Origin: Candidatus Gastranaerophilales bacterium HUM_1
Lineage (GTDB): Bacteria > Cyanobacteriota > Vampirovibrionia > Gastranaerophilales > Gastranaerophilaceae
Assembly (NCBI GenBank): GCA_002103105.1
Contig: DAAY01000007.1
Span: 124,001-188,000, forward strand
Reading direction: 5' to 3'
DNA length: 64,000 nucleotides
Notes under the pieces: model-generated
Databases searched by the model: none
Seen by the model: the letters and a program-made list of their open reading frames with translations, nothing else
What the model was told of the DNA's origin: nothing
Made by a program: the position numbers and the translations under genes
In this document: piece after piece, positions 51,729 to 59,616 of the stretch
How the letters are laid out: each line of letters begins with the position of its first letter
Numbering within the stretch: the stretch's first letter is position 1

Positions 51729-51773
51729 CTCATAACCCGAAGGTCGTTGGTTCAAATCCAGCTCCCGCAACCA
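51729..51773 (+). repeat. attR: displaced 3' end of tRNA-fMet
   Basis: Perfect 45-bp copy of the tRNA 3' half ending in CCA, lacking the tRNA 5' half upstream. Marks the right end of the integrated element. Confidence 0.95.
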
Positions 51774-51780
51774 TTTACTA

Positions 51781-51818
51781 AAAAAGAGGATTTCAAATAT
51801 TTTGAAATCCTCTTTTTT
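51781..51818 (+). terminator. Original tRNA-fMet terminator, stranded beyond attR
   Basis: AAAAAGAGGATTTCAAA (51781-51797) pairs with TTTGAAATCCTCTTTTT (51801-51817). It lies eight bases past the CCA in attR, where the tRNA terminator would have been before integration. Confidence 0.9.
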
Positions 51819-52025
51819 AGTAAATAAAGTTTCAATTGTTCCCAAGTAAAAAGATATATGTATTTTAACAACCAGTTTGGTTTGAACGGATAGAAGTATT
51901 ATTTTGGAAAGTTGGCATTAGGACATTTAAAAGTAAAAAAATAATCAAATCATTTAATATTCAAAACAGTTACAGGAACCCAAAGTCAGCTTGACTAATT
52001 ATGAGAGTTCTTTAGTTTAAATAAA

Positions 52026-52286
52026 TTAAAATATTTCTTGTTTTAATTTAGTTATTCCAGTGCAAGGATTTTTAGTAAACTAGCCGTTTTGAATCGCAAG
52101 ATTAAACATTTTTCTTAAAACTTCAATATCCCTGTTTATAGTGGTATTTGAGATATATTTTGCAGGACTTTTTACTCCATTAATAATTTTTTCTTTAACT
52201 TTAATTTCTTTTTTCTGGTAAGCCATTTTTAAATCGTTTAAATCAAATTCTTCTGGTAACTCTAATAATTTTATATATTCTTCCAC
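52026..52286 (-). pseudogene. Fossil tyrosine integrase fused to a J-domain-like start
   Basis: Reading from a GTG with AGAGGA: residues 1-28 (MEEYIKLLELPEEFDLNDLK, then MAYQKK) look like the first helices of a DnaJ domain; residues 46-68 (NTTINRDIEVLRKMFNLAIQNG) match the core-binding domain of phage integrases. A TAG (52080-52082) follows, but the same frame continues FTKNPCTGITKLKQEIF to 52029, exactly the next integrase block, before a second stop. So an integrase remnant with a Trp-to-stop change has been joined to an unrelated 5' end. It indicates an earlier element at this tRNA. Confidence 0.6.
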
Positions 52287-52384
52287 TATTCCTCTTTCTT
52301 ATTTTCTTATTCCGAAAATTATTTCGCGATATAATTTAAAGTTTTTTGCGTGATCTTGAATAAATATAAAAGTCAACAGGAATA

Positions 52385-52825
52385 TTAACTACCGCAAATC
52401 ATTTGTTTATATTCAAGGGATTGGAATCCGTGTTTTTTGTAAATTTTGCATACCAAGTCATTTATTGGTGTATATTCAAGTCTTAGCCTTGAAACATCAT
52501 AATTACACTTTAAATATTCTAAAAATTTTCCACCAATACCTTGACCTTGAAATTGAGGCAATACATATATTTCTTCTAGCCAAATAACTTCCCCACCAGA
52601 CTCTTGAGAGTATGTTTTAGCTAAAAGTGCATAGCCAACTTTTACCCCTTCTTGTTCCATAATATAAATCTCTGCAAAAGGTGATTTTCCCATTACAACC
52701 TCAAAGGTTCTTTCAATATTTTCAACGGGAATAGAATGTAACACGGCATCTGAATTATAAAACTCCTTAACAGAATTTATATAAAATGCTCTATCTCCTT
52801 GATTCGCTTTTCTAAAATCAACCAT
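52385..52825 (-). CDS. GNAT-family N-acetyltransferase
   Basis: 146 residues. Acetyl-CoA binding signature QFQGQGIGGKFLEYL preceded by WLEEIYVLP; N-terminal substrate half VDFRKANQGDRAFY. Substrate unknown. Begins three bases after the stop of the TPR glycosyltransferase gene and is therefore the last gene of the nitroreductase-glycosyltransferase-acetyltransferase operon. Confidence 0.9.
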   Translation of the reverse strand: MVDFRKANQGDRAFYINSVKEFYNSDAVLHSIPVENIERTFEVVMGKSPFAEIYIMEQEGVKVGYALLAKTYSQESGGEVIWLEEIYVLPQFQGQGIGGKFLEYLKCNYDVSRLRLEYTPINDLVCKIYKKHGFQSLEYKQMICGS

Positions 52826-52828
52826 AGT

Positions 52829-54487
52829 TCACCTATTTTCTTTTTTATATTTTTCTAATATTTCTACAAGTTTTGCAAAAACAGGTTGCCATTCTCCTTG
52901 GTTTTCAACCTGTATCGGAGTGCAAGAATTATACCAGCCAACGTTTTCTCCTGCTAATTTATACCAGCGATAATTAGTTTGCTTATTAAATAAAGCATAT
53001 GTTTTAATTCCCAATGCTCCTGCAAGATTTAAGATTACATTATCTGTTGTAATAATTAAATCCATATTTTCTAAAGCCATTGCCGTATCAGTAAAATTAT
53101 CAAAAGTTTTTCCTAATGACACAACTCCTTCAAAATTTTCATCTTCATCATATTGGAATGAATAAAAATCAAATCCTGAAAGAGCAAATAAGGTTTTAAA
53201 TTTATCAATAGTCAAATCTCTTCCAAAATAATTTGCACTCATATCTCCGTGATAAGCAAATCCAACTTTAATTTTGTCATCATTCTTTAAATAATTCTTC
53301 GCATAGTTATTTACTAAACATTTAGAAATATTCAAATATTTATCTGGATATGGAATATTTTCAGTTGTCGTTTTTAAAACATAAGGACAATCCAAAATTC
53401 CCATCCAATAATCATAATCTAAAGAATTCAAGTCCTCAGAATCTGAGATTATATCAATGCCCTCAGAAATAATAGTAGAATTTTTTAGCAAATCGAATAA
53501 TTTATCTTGAACAACAAAAATAATTTTTTGAGCATATTTTTTCAATAACGGTACAAATCGGCAATACATAAATGTATCCCCAAACCCTTCTTCAAAATGT
53601 ACCAGTAATTTTTTTTGCGAAATATCTGTTTCCAAATCCCATTTTTTTTCAATTGGCAACAGTGTATTTAATGCAGATTTTCGATGTTTTAAATATTTAT
53701 GACCTTGAATAAAATCTCCACAAGAAATAAGAAACAACCCATAATTATAAAAATCAGTATCCGTAGGATTATTTTCTAAAAGTTTTTGGTAATAAATATT
53801 CGCTTTATCTTTATTGCCCAATTTTTCATAATTAAATGCCAAGCCGTGTAAAGACAATCTATCAGTAGGTTTCAAAGAATAAGCCTTTTCATAGTATAGA
53901 ATTTGTTCTTTTAAGCTTTCGTCTCCATAAAGTCTAGAATATAAATTTGCTAAAATTGTGTAAACGACGGGCTTTGTTTCATCAATTTCAATGTATTTTT
54001 CATAATACTGAATAGCTTTTTTTAAATCTAATTTAACAAAATTATTAAAATTCCCTAGGGTTAAAAATAATAGAGGTTTATTTTGTTCTTTTTTAATATA
54101 AATATCCAAAAAACATTTGCTTAAATCTGAATTCCCAAGAATTTGTAACTCTTCCGCAATAGAAAAATAATCTTGTGCAACAAGGGGTGCTTTCACTAGC
54201 AAAAATCTAAAAAGAACAAGGCTATCCAAAACTTTTTCATTCCTTGCAACATCTAGTGCGAAGGTTTTAATTGTCATAAACAACTTATTCTTCATTTCGT
54301 CAGGAGCATCTTGCTTCATAGGTTGAAATTTTTGATATACATTTAATACTTCAGGAACAACCCCCAATTGAGGAACTTTTTCTAATATGAAATTGTCAAA
54401 AGAGTTCAACAACTCTTGAGGAATATCATTTCCAGCAAGAGGAGTTGAATCTTTTAAAAATAAATCTTTCAGCAATTCTTTTTGCAT
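52829..54487 (-). CDS. TPR protein with glycosyltransferase-9-like C-terminal domain (second copy)
   Basis: About 552 residues. TPR-type helices from about 80 to 270 (PVVYTILANLYSRL; LSLHGLAFNYEKLGNKDKA), then a GT-B-like domain with LLVHFEEGFGDTFMYCRF, VGFAYHGD, NFTDTAMALENMDLIITTD and LNLAGALGIKTY. Same architecture as the gene at 22.4-23.9 kb but with Asp/Asn-Val in place of Asp-Thr-Ser at the substrate loop. Start taken at MQKELLKD just after the nitroreductase stop; a GTG four codons earlier overlaps it. TGA stop. Confidence 0.8.
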   Translation of the reverse strand: MQKELLKDLFLKDSTPLAGNDIPQELLNSFDNFILEKVPQLGVVPEVLNVYQKFQPMKQDAPDEMKNKLFMTIKTFALDVARNEKVLDSLVLFRFLLVKAPLVAQDYFSIAEELQILGNSDLSKCFLDIYIKKEQNKPLLFLTLGNFNNFVKLDLKKAIQYYEKYIEIDETKPVVYTILANLYSRLYGDESLKEQILYYEKAYSLKPTDRLSLHGLAFNYEKLGNKDKANIYYQKLLENNPTDTDFYNYGLFLISCGDFIQGHKYLKHRKSALNTLLPIEKKWDLETDISQKKLLVHFEEGFGDTFMYCRFVPLLKKYAQKIIFVVQDKLFDLLKNSTIISEGIDIISDSEDLNSLDYDYWMGILDCPYVLKTTTENIPYPDKYLNISKCLVNNYAKNYLKNDDKIKVGFAYHGDMSANYFGRDLTIDKFKTLFALSGFDFYSFQYDEDENFEGVVSLGKTFDNFTDTAMALENMDLIITTDNVILNLAGALGIKTYALFNKQTNYRWYKLAGENVGWYNSCTPIQVENQGEWQPVFAKLVEILEKYKKENR

Positions 54488-54492
54488 ATTTT

Positions 54493-54999
54493 CTACCACA
54501 TATTATAGTGAACTCGTGACATATCCGCTCTATCAACAAAGTGATTTTTATCTTCACTATAACCTAATGCGATTACAGAAAATGGAATTCTATCCTCTGG
54601 CATGTTGAAGCATTTTTTTAAACTTGAACTTCTTTCTTCATTTGGATAAAAGCCCATCCAACAACCTCCAAGGCCTTCATTTGCAATCTGTAATAAAATA
54701 TTTTCGGTACAAGCACCTAAATCTTGAGGAAGGAATTCTGCGGATTTTTCACTTGTTGGGTGCCCAACAACTACTATTGCAACTGGAGCTTTCGCAACCA
54801 TACCAGACCAAGGACTCATTGTTGAAATTTCATCTCTTTTGTCTTTATCTGTAACAACTACAAATTCCCAAGGTTGCATATTATGTGCAGATGGAGCTTG
54901 CATTCCGGCTTTTAAAATTCTTTCAATTTTTTCTTGTTCAACTGGTTTATCCAAAAAACGTCTAATAGATCTTCTTGTAAAAATAACATTGTTTTCCAT
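54493..54999 (-). CDS. Nitroreductase-family FMN protein
   Basis: 168 residues. FMN-binding Arg pattern RRSIRRF at the N-terminus, APSAHNMQPWEFVVV, and GLGGCWMGFYPNEE; typical small homodimeric nitroreductase or dehydropterin-type oxidoreductase. Shine-Dalgarno AAAAGGAG upstream of MENNVIFTRRS. Divergent from a second flavin reductase gene, suggesting shared redox or detoxification roles. Confidence 0.92.
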   Translation of the reverse strand: MENNVIFTRRSIRRFLDKPVEQEKIERILKAGMQAPSAHNMQPWEFVVVTDKDKRDEISTMSPWSGMVAKAPVAIVVVGHPTSEKSAEFLPQDLGACTENILLQIANEGLGGCWMGFYPNEERSSSLKKCFNMPEDRIPFSVIALGYSEDKNHFVDRADMSRVHYNMW

Positions 55000-55122
55000 A
55001 TAAAACTCCTTTTATTATTTATGCACAATTATTATAACATATAATTTCTTTTAAACTACTTGACTAAAAAGCATAATGTAATACTCTAAAATAGTAGGTT
55101 ATAAAATCAAAAGGAGCTAAGA

Positions 55123-55755
55123 ATGAAAGTATTATTATTAAATGGTTCTCCTCATAAAGAAGGTTGTACATATACAGCATTAAAAGAAATGGAAAAGGAA
55201 TTTCTAAAAGAAGGAATTGAAACAGAGGTATTTTATATTGGAACAGATGCTATTGCACCTTGCAGGGCTTGCGGAGCTTGCAATAAATTAAAAAAATGTG
55301 TAGTGGATGATAAGGTAAATGAATTTATACAAGTTATGAAAGAATGTGATGGGCTTGTAATTGGTTCTCCTGTTCACTATGCTTCGGCTAGCGGAGTAAT
55401 TACTCCATTTTTAGATAGAGCATTCTATGCGGGTTCTAGAGCAGGAAAAGATACCTTTACTCATAAACCTGGCACCTCAATTGTAAGTGCAAGAAGAGCT
55501 GGTACTACTGCAACTTTAGATCAATTGAATAAATATTTTGCAATTAATCAAATGCCAATAATTTCTGGAAGATACTGGAATATGGTTCACGGTTCAACTC
55601 CAGAAGATGTTCTTAAAGATGAAGAAGGTTTGCAAAATATGAGATTTGTCGCTAGAAATATGATTTATCATCTTAAATGTAAAGAAGCAGGAGCAAAAGT
55701 TGGAATCTTGCCTCCTGAACAAGAAGAAGTAATAAAAACAAATTTCATCAAATAA
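55123..55755 (+). CDS. NADPH-dependent FMN reductase / iron-sulphur flavoprotein-like
   Basis: 210 residues, flavodoxin-like fold: LLLNGSPHKEGCTYTAL (FMN phosphate loop), ACRACGACNKLKKCVVDD (compact cysteine motif C-x2-C-x2-C-x5-C that may hold a 4Fe-4S cluster as in Isf-type proteins), GLVIGSPVHYASASG. Shine-Dalgarno AAAAGGAG. Ends at its own terminator. Divergent from the nitroreductase. Confidence 0.88.
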   Translation: MKVLLLNGSPHKEGCTYTALKEMEKEFLKEGIETEVFYIGTDAIAPCRACGACNKLKKCVVDDKVNEFIQVMKECDGLVIGSPVHYASASGVITPFLDRAFYAGSRAGKDTFTHKPGTSIVSARRAGTTATLDQLNKYFAINQMPIISGRYWNMVHGSTPEDVLKDEEGLQNMRFVARNMIYHLKCKEAGAKVGILPPEQEEVIKTNFIK

Positions 55756-55773
55756 TTACATAAGACAAAATGG

Positions 55774-55808
55774 AAAATGGACAGATATAATTTTATCTGT
55801 TCATTTTT
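55774..55808 (+). terminator. Terminator of the flavin reductase gene
   Basis: AAAATGGACAGATA (55774-55787) pairs with TATCTGTTCATTTT (55794-55807); the single non-Watson-Crick position is G-U in the plus-strand RNA, matching the plus-strand gene. Confidence 0.75.
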
Positions 55809-55832
55809 AATGAAAAATTTTCAATTAAGGGG

Positions 55833-55863
55833 TTGACTTAGAGTAGCTATCAGGTTGTAAAAT
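55833..55863 (+). promoter_or_regulatory. MerR-type promoter (19-base spacer) of the DXS-like operon
   Basis: TTGACT (55833-55838) and TAAAAT (55858-55863) are separated by 19 bases, the over-long spacing typical of promoters activated by MerR-family proteins; the spacer contains the palindrome TAGCTA. The operon encodes a MerR protein, which supports autoregulation. Confidence 0.5.
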
Positions 55864-55909
55864 ATAATTATAAAAAGTTGAAAAAGATAAATATGGAGAT
55901 TACAAACAT

Positions 55910-57658
55910 ATGATTTTAGACAAAGTTAATTCGCCAAAAGATGTAAAAGCTCTTTCTATTAGCGAAATGAACTCTTTAGCAAATGAAATGAGAGAGTTAA
56001 TTATCAAAAAAGTTAACACTATTGGTGGTCACATGGGACCAAATTTAGGGATAGTTGAAACAACAATTGCGATGCACTATGTATTCAATTCACCAGTTGA
56101 TAAATTTATATTTGATGTCTCTCACCAATGCTATCCTCACAAAATTCTTACAGGAAGAAAGGAAGGATTTACAAATCCAGATAATTACCTAAAATACACT
56201 GGTTATACCGCACCAGAAGAAAGTGAACATGATTTATTCAAAATTGGTCACACTTCAACTTCCGTAAGTTTAGCTTTAGGGGTTGCAAAAGCTCGTGATT
56301 TAAAAGGGGAAAAGGGGAATGTAATTGCACTAATTGGCGATGGTTCTTTATCTGGAGGTGAAGCCCTTGAAGGTTTAGATAATGCCGCTACATTAGATAG
56401 CAACTTCATTGTTATAGTGAATGATAATGATATGTCTATTGCGGAAAATCACGGTGGATTATATGGAAATCTAAAAGAACTACGAAAAACTAATGGTCAA
56501 TCAGAACAAAACTTTTTCAAAACTTTAGGATTTGATTATTATTACGAAGAAGAGGGAAATAATATTGAAAAACTAATTCAAGCATTTGAAAAAGTTAAAG
56601 ATACAAATCATCCAGTAGTTTTACACATCCATACACAAAAAGGTAATGGATTAAAAGTTGCGGAAGAAAATAAAGAAGCGTTTCACTGGGTTTTACCAGG
56701 AGTGTTGGATAAAAAAGATGATGCTTCAGCCTCAATTGTTGAAGATTACAATTCAATTACAAAAGACTTCATTTCTAAAAAATCACAAGAAGATAAAACT
56801 GTAATTACAGTTAATGCGGCAACTCCTGGAGTTTTTGGATTTACTAAGGATTACCGTGAATCTCTTGGGAATCAATATACTGATGTTGGAATTGCAGAAG
56901 AACACGCCGTAGCATATTGTTCAGGATTAGCAAAGAGTGGAGCAAAACCTATTTTTTGTGTGATGAGTTCATTTATCCAAAGAACATATGACCAAATGTC
57001 ACAAGATATGGCTCTAAATAATTCTCCATTAACAATGCTTGTATATTGGGGCGGTTTATCTGGAGCAGATGCAACTCATCTTTGCTCTTTTGACATTCCA
57101 CTAATTTCAAATATTCCTAATATTGTATATTTATCACCTGCAACAAAGGAAGAATATCTTGCAATGTTGGAATATTCTTTAAATCAAACTGAACATCCCG
57201 TAGCAATCAGAGTTCCAGCAATTCTTATTTCAACAGGTGAAAAAGATACCACAGATTATTCAATCTTGAACAAATTCAAAGTAGAATCTCAAGGGGAAAA
57301 AGTTGCAATTTTGGGACTTGGTAATTTCTTAGAGTTAGCTAAAGAAGTTAAAGAAGAACTAAAAAAACAATTTGGATTTGACGCAACAGTTATTAATCCT
57401 AAATTCGCATCAGGTATTGATAAAGAATTGCTTGAAAAATTAAAAGAAAAACATTCAATAGTTATCACCCTTGAAGATGGTCAAGTTGAAGGTGGTTTTG
57501 GCGAAAAAATTACAAGATTTTATGGAAATTCAGAAATGAAAGTTCTAAACTTTGGTGGTGAAAAAGAATTTACCGATAGAGTTTCTTTAGATGAGTTATA
57601 CCAACGCTACCACTTAACTAAAGAACTAATTACTAAAGATATTGAAGCTATTTTATAA
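55910..57658 (+). CDS. DXS-like transketolase-family enzyme
   Basis: 582 residues, thiamine diphosphate enzyme resembling 1-deoxy-D-xylulose-5-phosphate synthase: GGHMGPNLGIVE, SHQCYPHKILTGR, GHTSTSVSLALG, ThDP motif GDGSLSGGEALEGLDNAA, catalytic Glu in GIAEEHAVA. However it is about 40 residues shorter than true DXS, and the YDRAG and YPRG-type arginines that bind the substrate phosphate are replaced (VYWGGLSGADATH; IRVPAI). More likely a paralogue acting on another substrate. Followed after 15 bases by a MerR regulator. Start: ATG after GGAG with a long 13-base gap. Confidence 0.8.
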   Translation: MILDKVNSPKDVKALSISEMNSLANEMRELIIKKVNTIGGHMGPNLGIVETTIAMHYVFNSPVDKFIFDVSHQCYPHKILTGRKEGFTNPDNYLKYTGYTAPEESEHDLFKIGHTSTSVSLALGVAKARDLKGEKGNVIALIGDGSLSGGEALEGLDNAATLDSNFIVIVNDNDMSIAENHGGLYGNLKELRKTNGQSEQNFFKTLGFDYYYEEEGNNIEKLIQAFEKVKDTNHPVVLHIHTQKGNGLKVAEENKEAFHWVLPGVLDKKDDASASIVEDYNSITKDFISKKSQEDKTVITVNAATPGVFGFTKDYRESLGNQYTDVGIAEEHAVAYCSGLAKSGAKPIFCVMSSFIQRTYDQMSQDMALNNSPLTMLVYWGGLSGADATHLCSFDIPLISNIPNIVYLSPATKEEYLAMLEYSLNQTEHPVAIRVPAILISTGEKDTTDYSILNKFKVESQGEKVAILGLGNFLELAKEVKEELKKQFGFDATVINPKFASGIDKELLEKLKEKHSIVITLEDGQVEGGFGEKITRFYGNSEMKVLNFGGEKEFTDRVSLDELYQRYHLTKELITKDIEAIL

Positions 57659-57673
57659 AAAGGATGAAATACT

Positions 57674-58090
57674 ATGTACACAATTAAAGAAGTTGCAGAA
57701 AAAATGGATATTTCTGAACACACTTTGAGATTTTGGGCAAAGAGTGGATTTTTCCCATTCGTTAAAAGAAATCAAAATAACATAAGGCAATTTTCTGATA
57801 ACGACCTTGAATGGGTAAAAATAGTTAAATGTTTGCGTTCTGTTGGAACTGAAAACAAGGCAATAAAAAGATATATCGATTTATGTATTGTTGGGGATTC
57901 CACTATTGAAGAACGATACAAAATTATCCTTGATACAAAAGAAAAAGCACTTATGCAAATGGATGAATTAAAAAAACAACTAGCTATTTTAGAATATAAA
58001 GAAAACTTCTATAAGAATCTAATAAAAAACAATCTTAAAGATACTTGGAATCCAATGAATAGTGTAACACCTAACGATAAAGTTGGTTAA
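57674..58090 (+). CDS. MerR-family transcriptional regulator
   Basis: 138 residues. N-terminal winged HTH: YTIKEVAEKMDISEHTLRFW, SGFFPFVKRNQNNIRQF; then a coiled-coil dimerisation helix (about 90-125, EKALMQMDELKKQLAILEYKE). No cysteine sensor cluster, so not a metal or superoxide sensor. Downstream of the DXS-like gene in one operon with AAAAGGATG upstream, and a 19-base-spacer promoter heads the operon. Confidence 0.92.
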   Translation: MYTIKEVAEKMDISEHTLRFWAKSGFFPFVKRNQNNIRQFSDNDLEWVKIVKCLRSVGTENKAIKRYIDLCIVGDSTIEERYKIILDTKEKALMQMDELKKQLAILEYKENFYKNLIKNNLKDTWNPMNSVTPNDKVG

Positions 58091-58094
58091 CTAA

Positions 58095-58126
58095 AAAAGA
58101 GCGAGGAATTAATTCCTCACTCTTTT
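58095..58126 (-). terminator. Terminator of the sugar-porter gene
   Basis: AAAAGAGCGAGGAATT (58095-58110) faces AATTCCTCACTCTTTT (58111-58126). The one mismatch on the plus strand (C/A) becomes a G-U pair in the minus-strand RNA, so the structure is best adapted to the minus-strand gene, though T-runs on both sides let it also stop the merR transcript. Confidence 0.8.
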
Positions 58127-58130
58127 CAAT

Positions 58131-59510
58131 TTAGACTTTATTAAAATCTCTAGGTTTTACTCCGTGTAACCAATTTGATTCAATCTGTTCTAATGAAATC
58201 CCCTTAGTTTCTGGAACAAAGAAATAAACAAACAAAATACAAAGTAATGATACAACTGCAAAACCCCAGAAAGTATAAGCTCCGCCAATTCTATGGATTA
58301 GAATTGGAAAACTTCCAACAACAAAGAAATTAAATGCAAAGTTTGAAACAGTACAAATGCTCATTGCAACCCCTCTGATTTTTAGAGGAAAAACTTCTGA
58401 AACAATAATCCAACCAATAGGTCCTAAGCTCATTGCGAAACAGATGATATAAGTAACTAAACTTCCAACGGCAACCCATTTTAAGCTGTCACCTAAAACA
58501 CTTGAAAATGCAAAAGCACAACCTAACGCAACTAAACTTAGCATTACACCTGTCAATCCGAAATACAATAAAGGTTTTCTTCCAAGTCTATCTGTGAAGA
58601 ATACTGCAACAATTGTCATTAGGAAGTTGATAACACCAATCCCAGTTGTAGCATATATTGCGTTTAAATTAGAATCAAAACCTGCGATTTTAAAAATTGT
58701 TGGTGCGTAATAAATTATCGTATTTATTCCTGTACAAATCTGAGCGAACATAATACCTATGCCAACAACAAATGGCATTATCATCCACTTTTTAAATCTG
58801 ATTTTTTTATTTGAATCTTCAGATTCACTTGCTAAAGTCTTTTTAATTTCACCGATTTCAACATCAGCGTTGGCATTAGGGTCAATTTTTTTGAATACTT
58901 TTTTAGCTTCTTCATCTCTATTTTTGCTTACAAGCCAACGAGGAGTATCACTCATCAAACTCATTCCAACAAGTAATACCAACCCTGGAAGGATTCCAGC
59001 TAATAACATCCAACGCCAACTATATACTGCATTTGCAAATGCTGCATTTATAAAATATGAGAACAAAATACCAGCCGTAATTGCCCATTGATATAAAGAA
59101 ACTAACGTTCCTCTAATAACTTTTGGTGAAATTTCTGACAAGTATAAAGGGATAACAAAATTAACAATCCCAACAGCTAAACCAACTAATATTCTTGAAG
59201 CAATTAGTACATAAACATTAGGAGCAAAGCCACAAAGAATTGAACCGACAATAAAAATTACAGCCGTTGCCATAATAATTTTTTTCCGTCCAAAAATATC
59301 TGCCAAAACACCATTCGTCGCAGCACCAATAACTGCACCAATCAATACAGAACTAACAACTATTCCCTGCATTGAATCTGATAAATTCCAAGAATCATTG
59401 ATAAACAATAACGCTCCAGAAATTACACCCGTATCATAACCAGATAACAAACCTCCAAGAGATGCCACAATTGCAACGACATAAAGCCATAAAAACATAA
59501 TTTTTCTCAT
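58131..59510 (-). CDS. Sugar-porter family MFS transporter
   Basis: 459 residues, 12 membrane helices. Start MRKIMFLWLY with GAGGA eight bases upstream; a TTG two codons earlier is rejected. Sugar-porter signatures: GYDTGVISGALLFI, GRKKI after helix 2, PLYLSEISPKVIRG, QICTGINTIIYYAP, DRLGRKPLL, and C-terminal VPETKGISLEQIE. Resembles XylE/AraE-type H+-coupled monosaccharide importers; the actual sugar cannot be read from the sequence. Confidence 0.93.
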   Translation of the reverse strand: MRKIMFLWLYVVAIVASLGGLLSGYDTGVISGALLFINDSWNLSDSMQGIVVSSVLIGAVIGAATNGVLADIFGRKKIIMATAVIFIVGSILCGFAPNVYVLIASRILVGLAVGIVNFVIPLYLSEISPKVIRGTLVSLYQWAITAGILFSYFINAAFANAVYSWRWMLLAGILPGLVLLVGMSLMSDTPRWLVSKNRDEEAKKVFKKIDPNANADVEIGEIKKTLASESEDSNKKIRFKKWMIMPFVVGIGIMFAQICTGINTIIYYAPTIFKIAGFDSNLNAIYATTGIGVINFLMTIVAVFFTDRLGRKPLLYFGLTGVMLSLVALGCAFAFSSVLGDSLKWVAVGSLVTYIICFAMSLGPIGWIIVSEVFPLKIRGVAMSICTVSNFAFNFFVVGSFPILIHRIGGAYTFWGFAVVSLLCILFVYFFVPETKGISLEQIESNWLHGVKPRDFNKV

Positions 59511-59616
59511 ACTCAAGTTCCTCAGAAAACGATAATCTCTACTTATATTTTATACTATTTTTCAAAAACTCAACAGACTATTTTTACAAAATGTTAAGAA
59601 GTTCTTTGTGGAAATT

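Noticed and set aside
51633..51845. Minus-strand frame of 70 codons containing RELDLNQRPSGYE
   Set aside because: It is the antisense of the tRNA-fMet 3' end in attR and its terminator; LDLNQRPSGYE is a familiar spurious translation of this tRNA.
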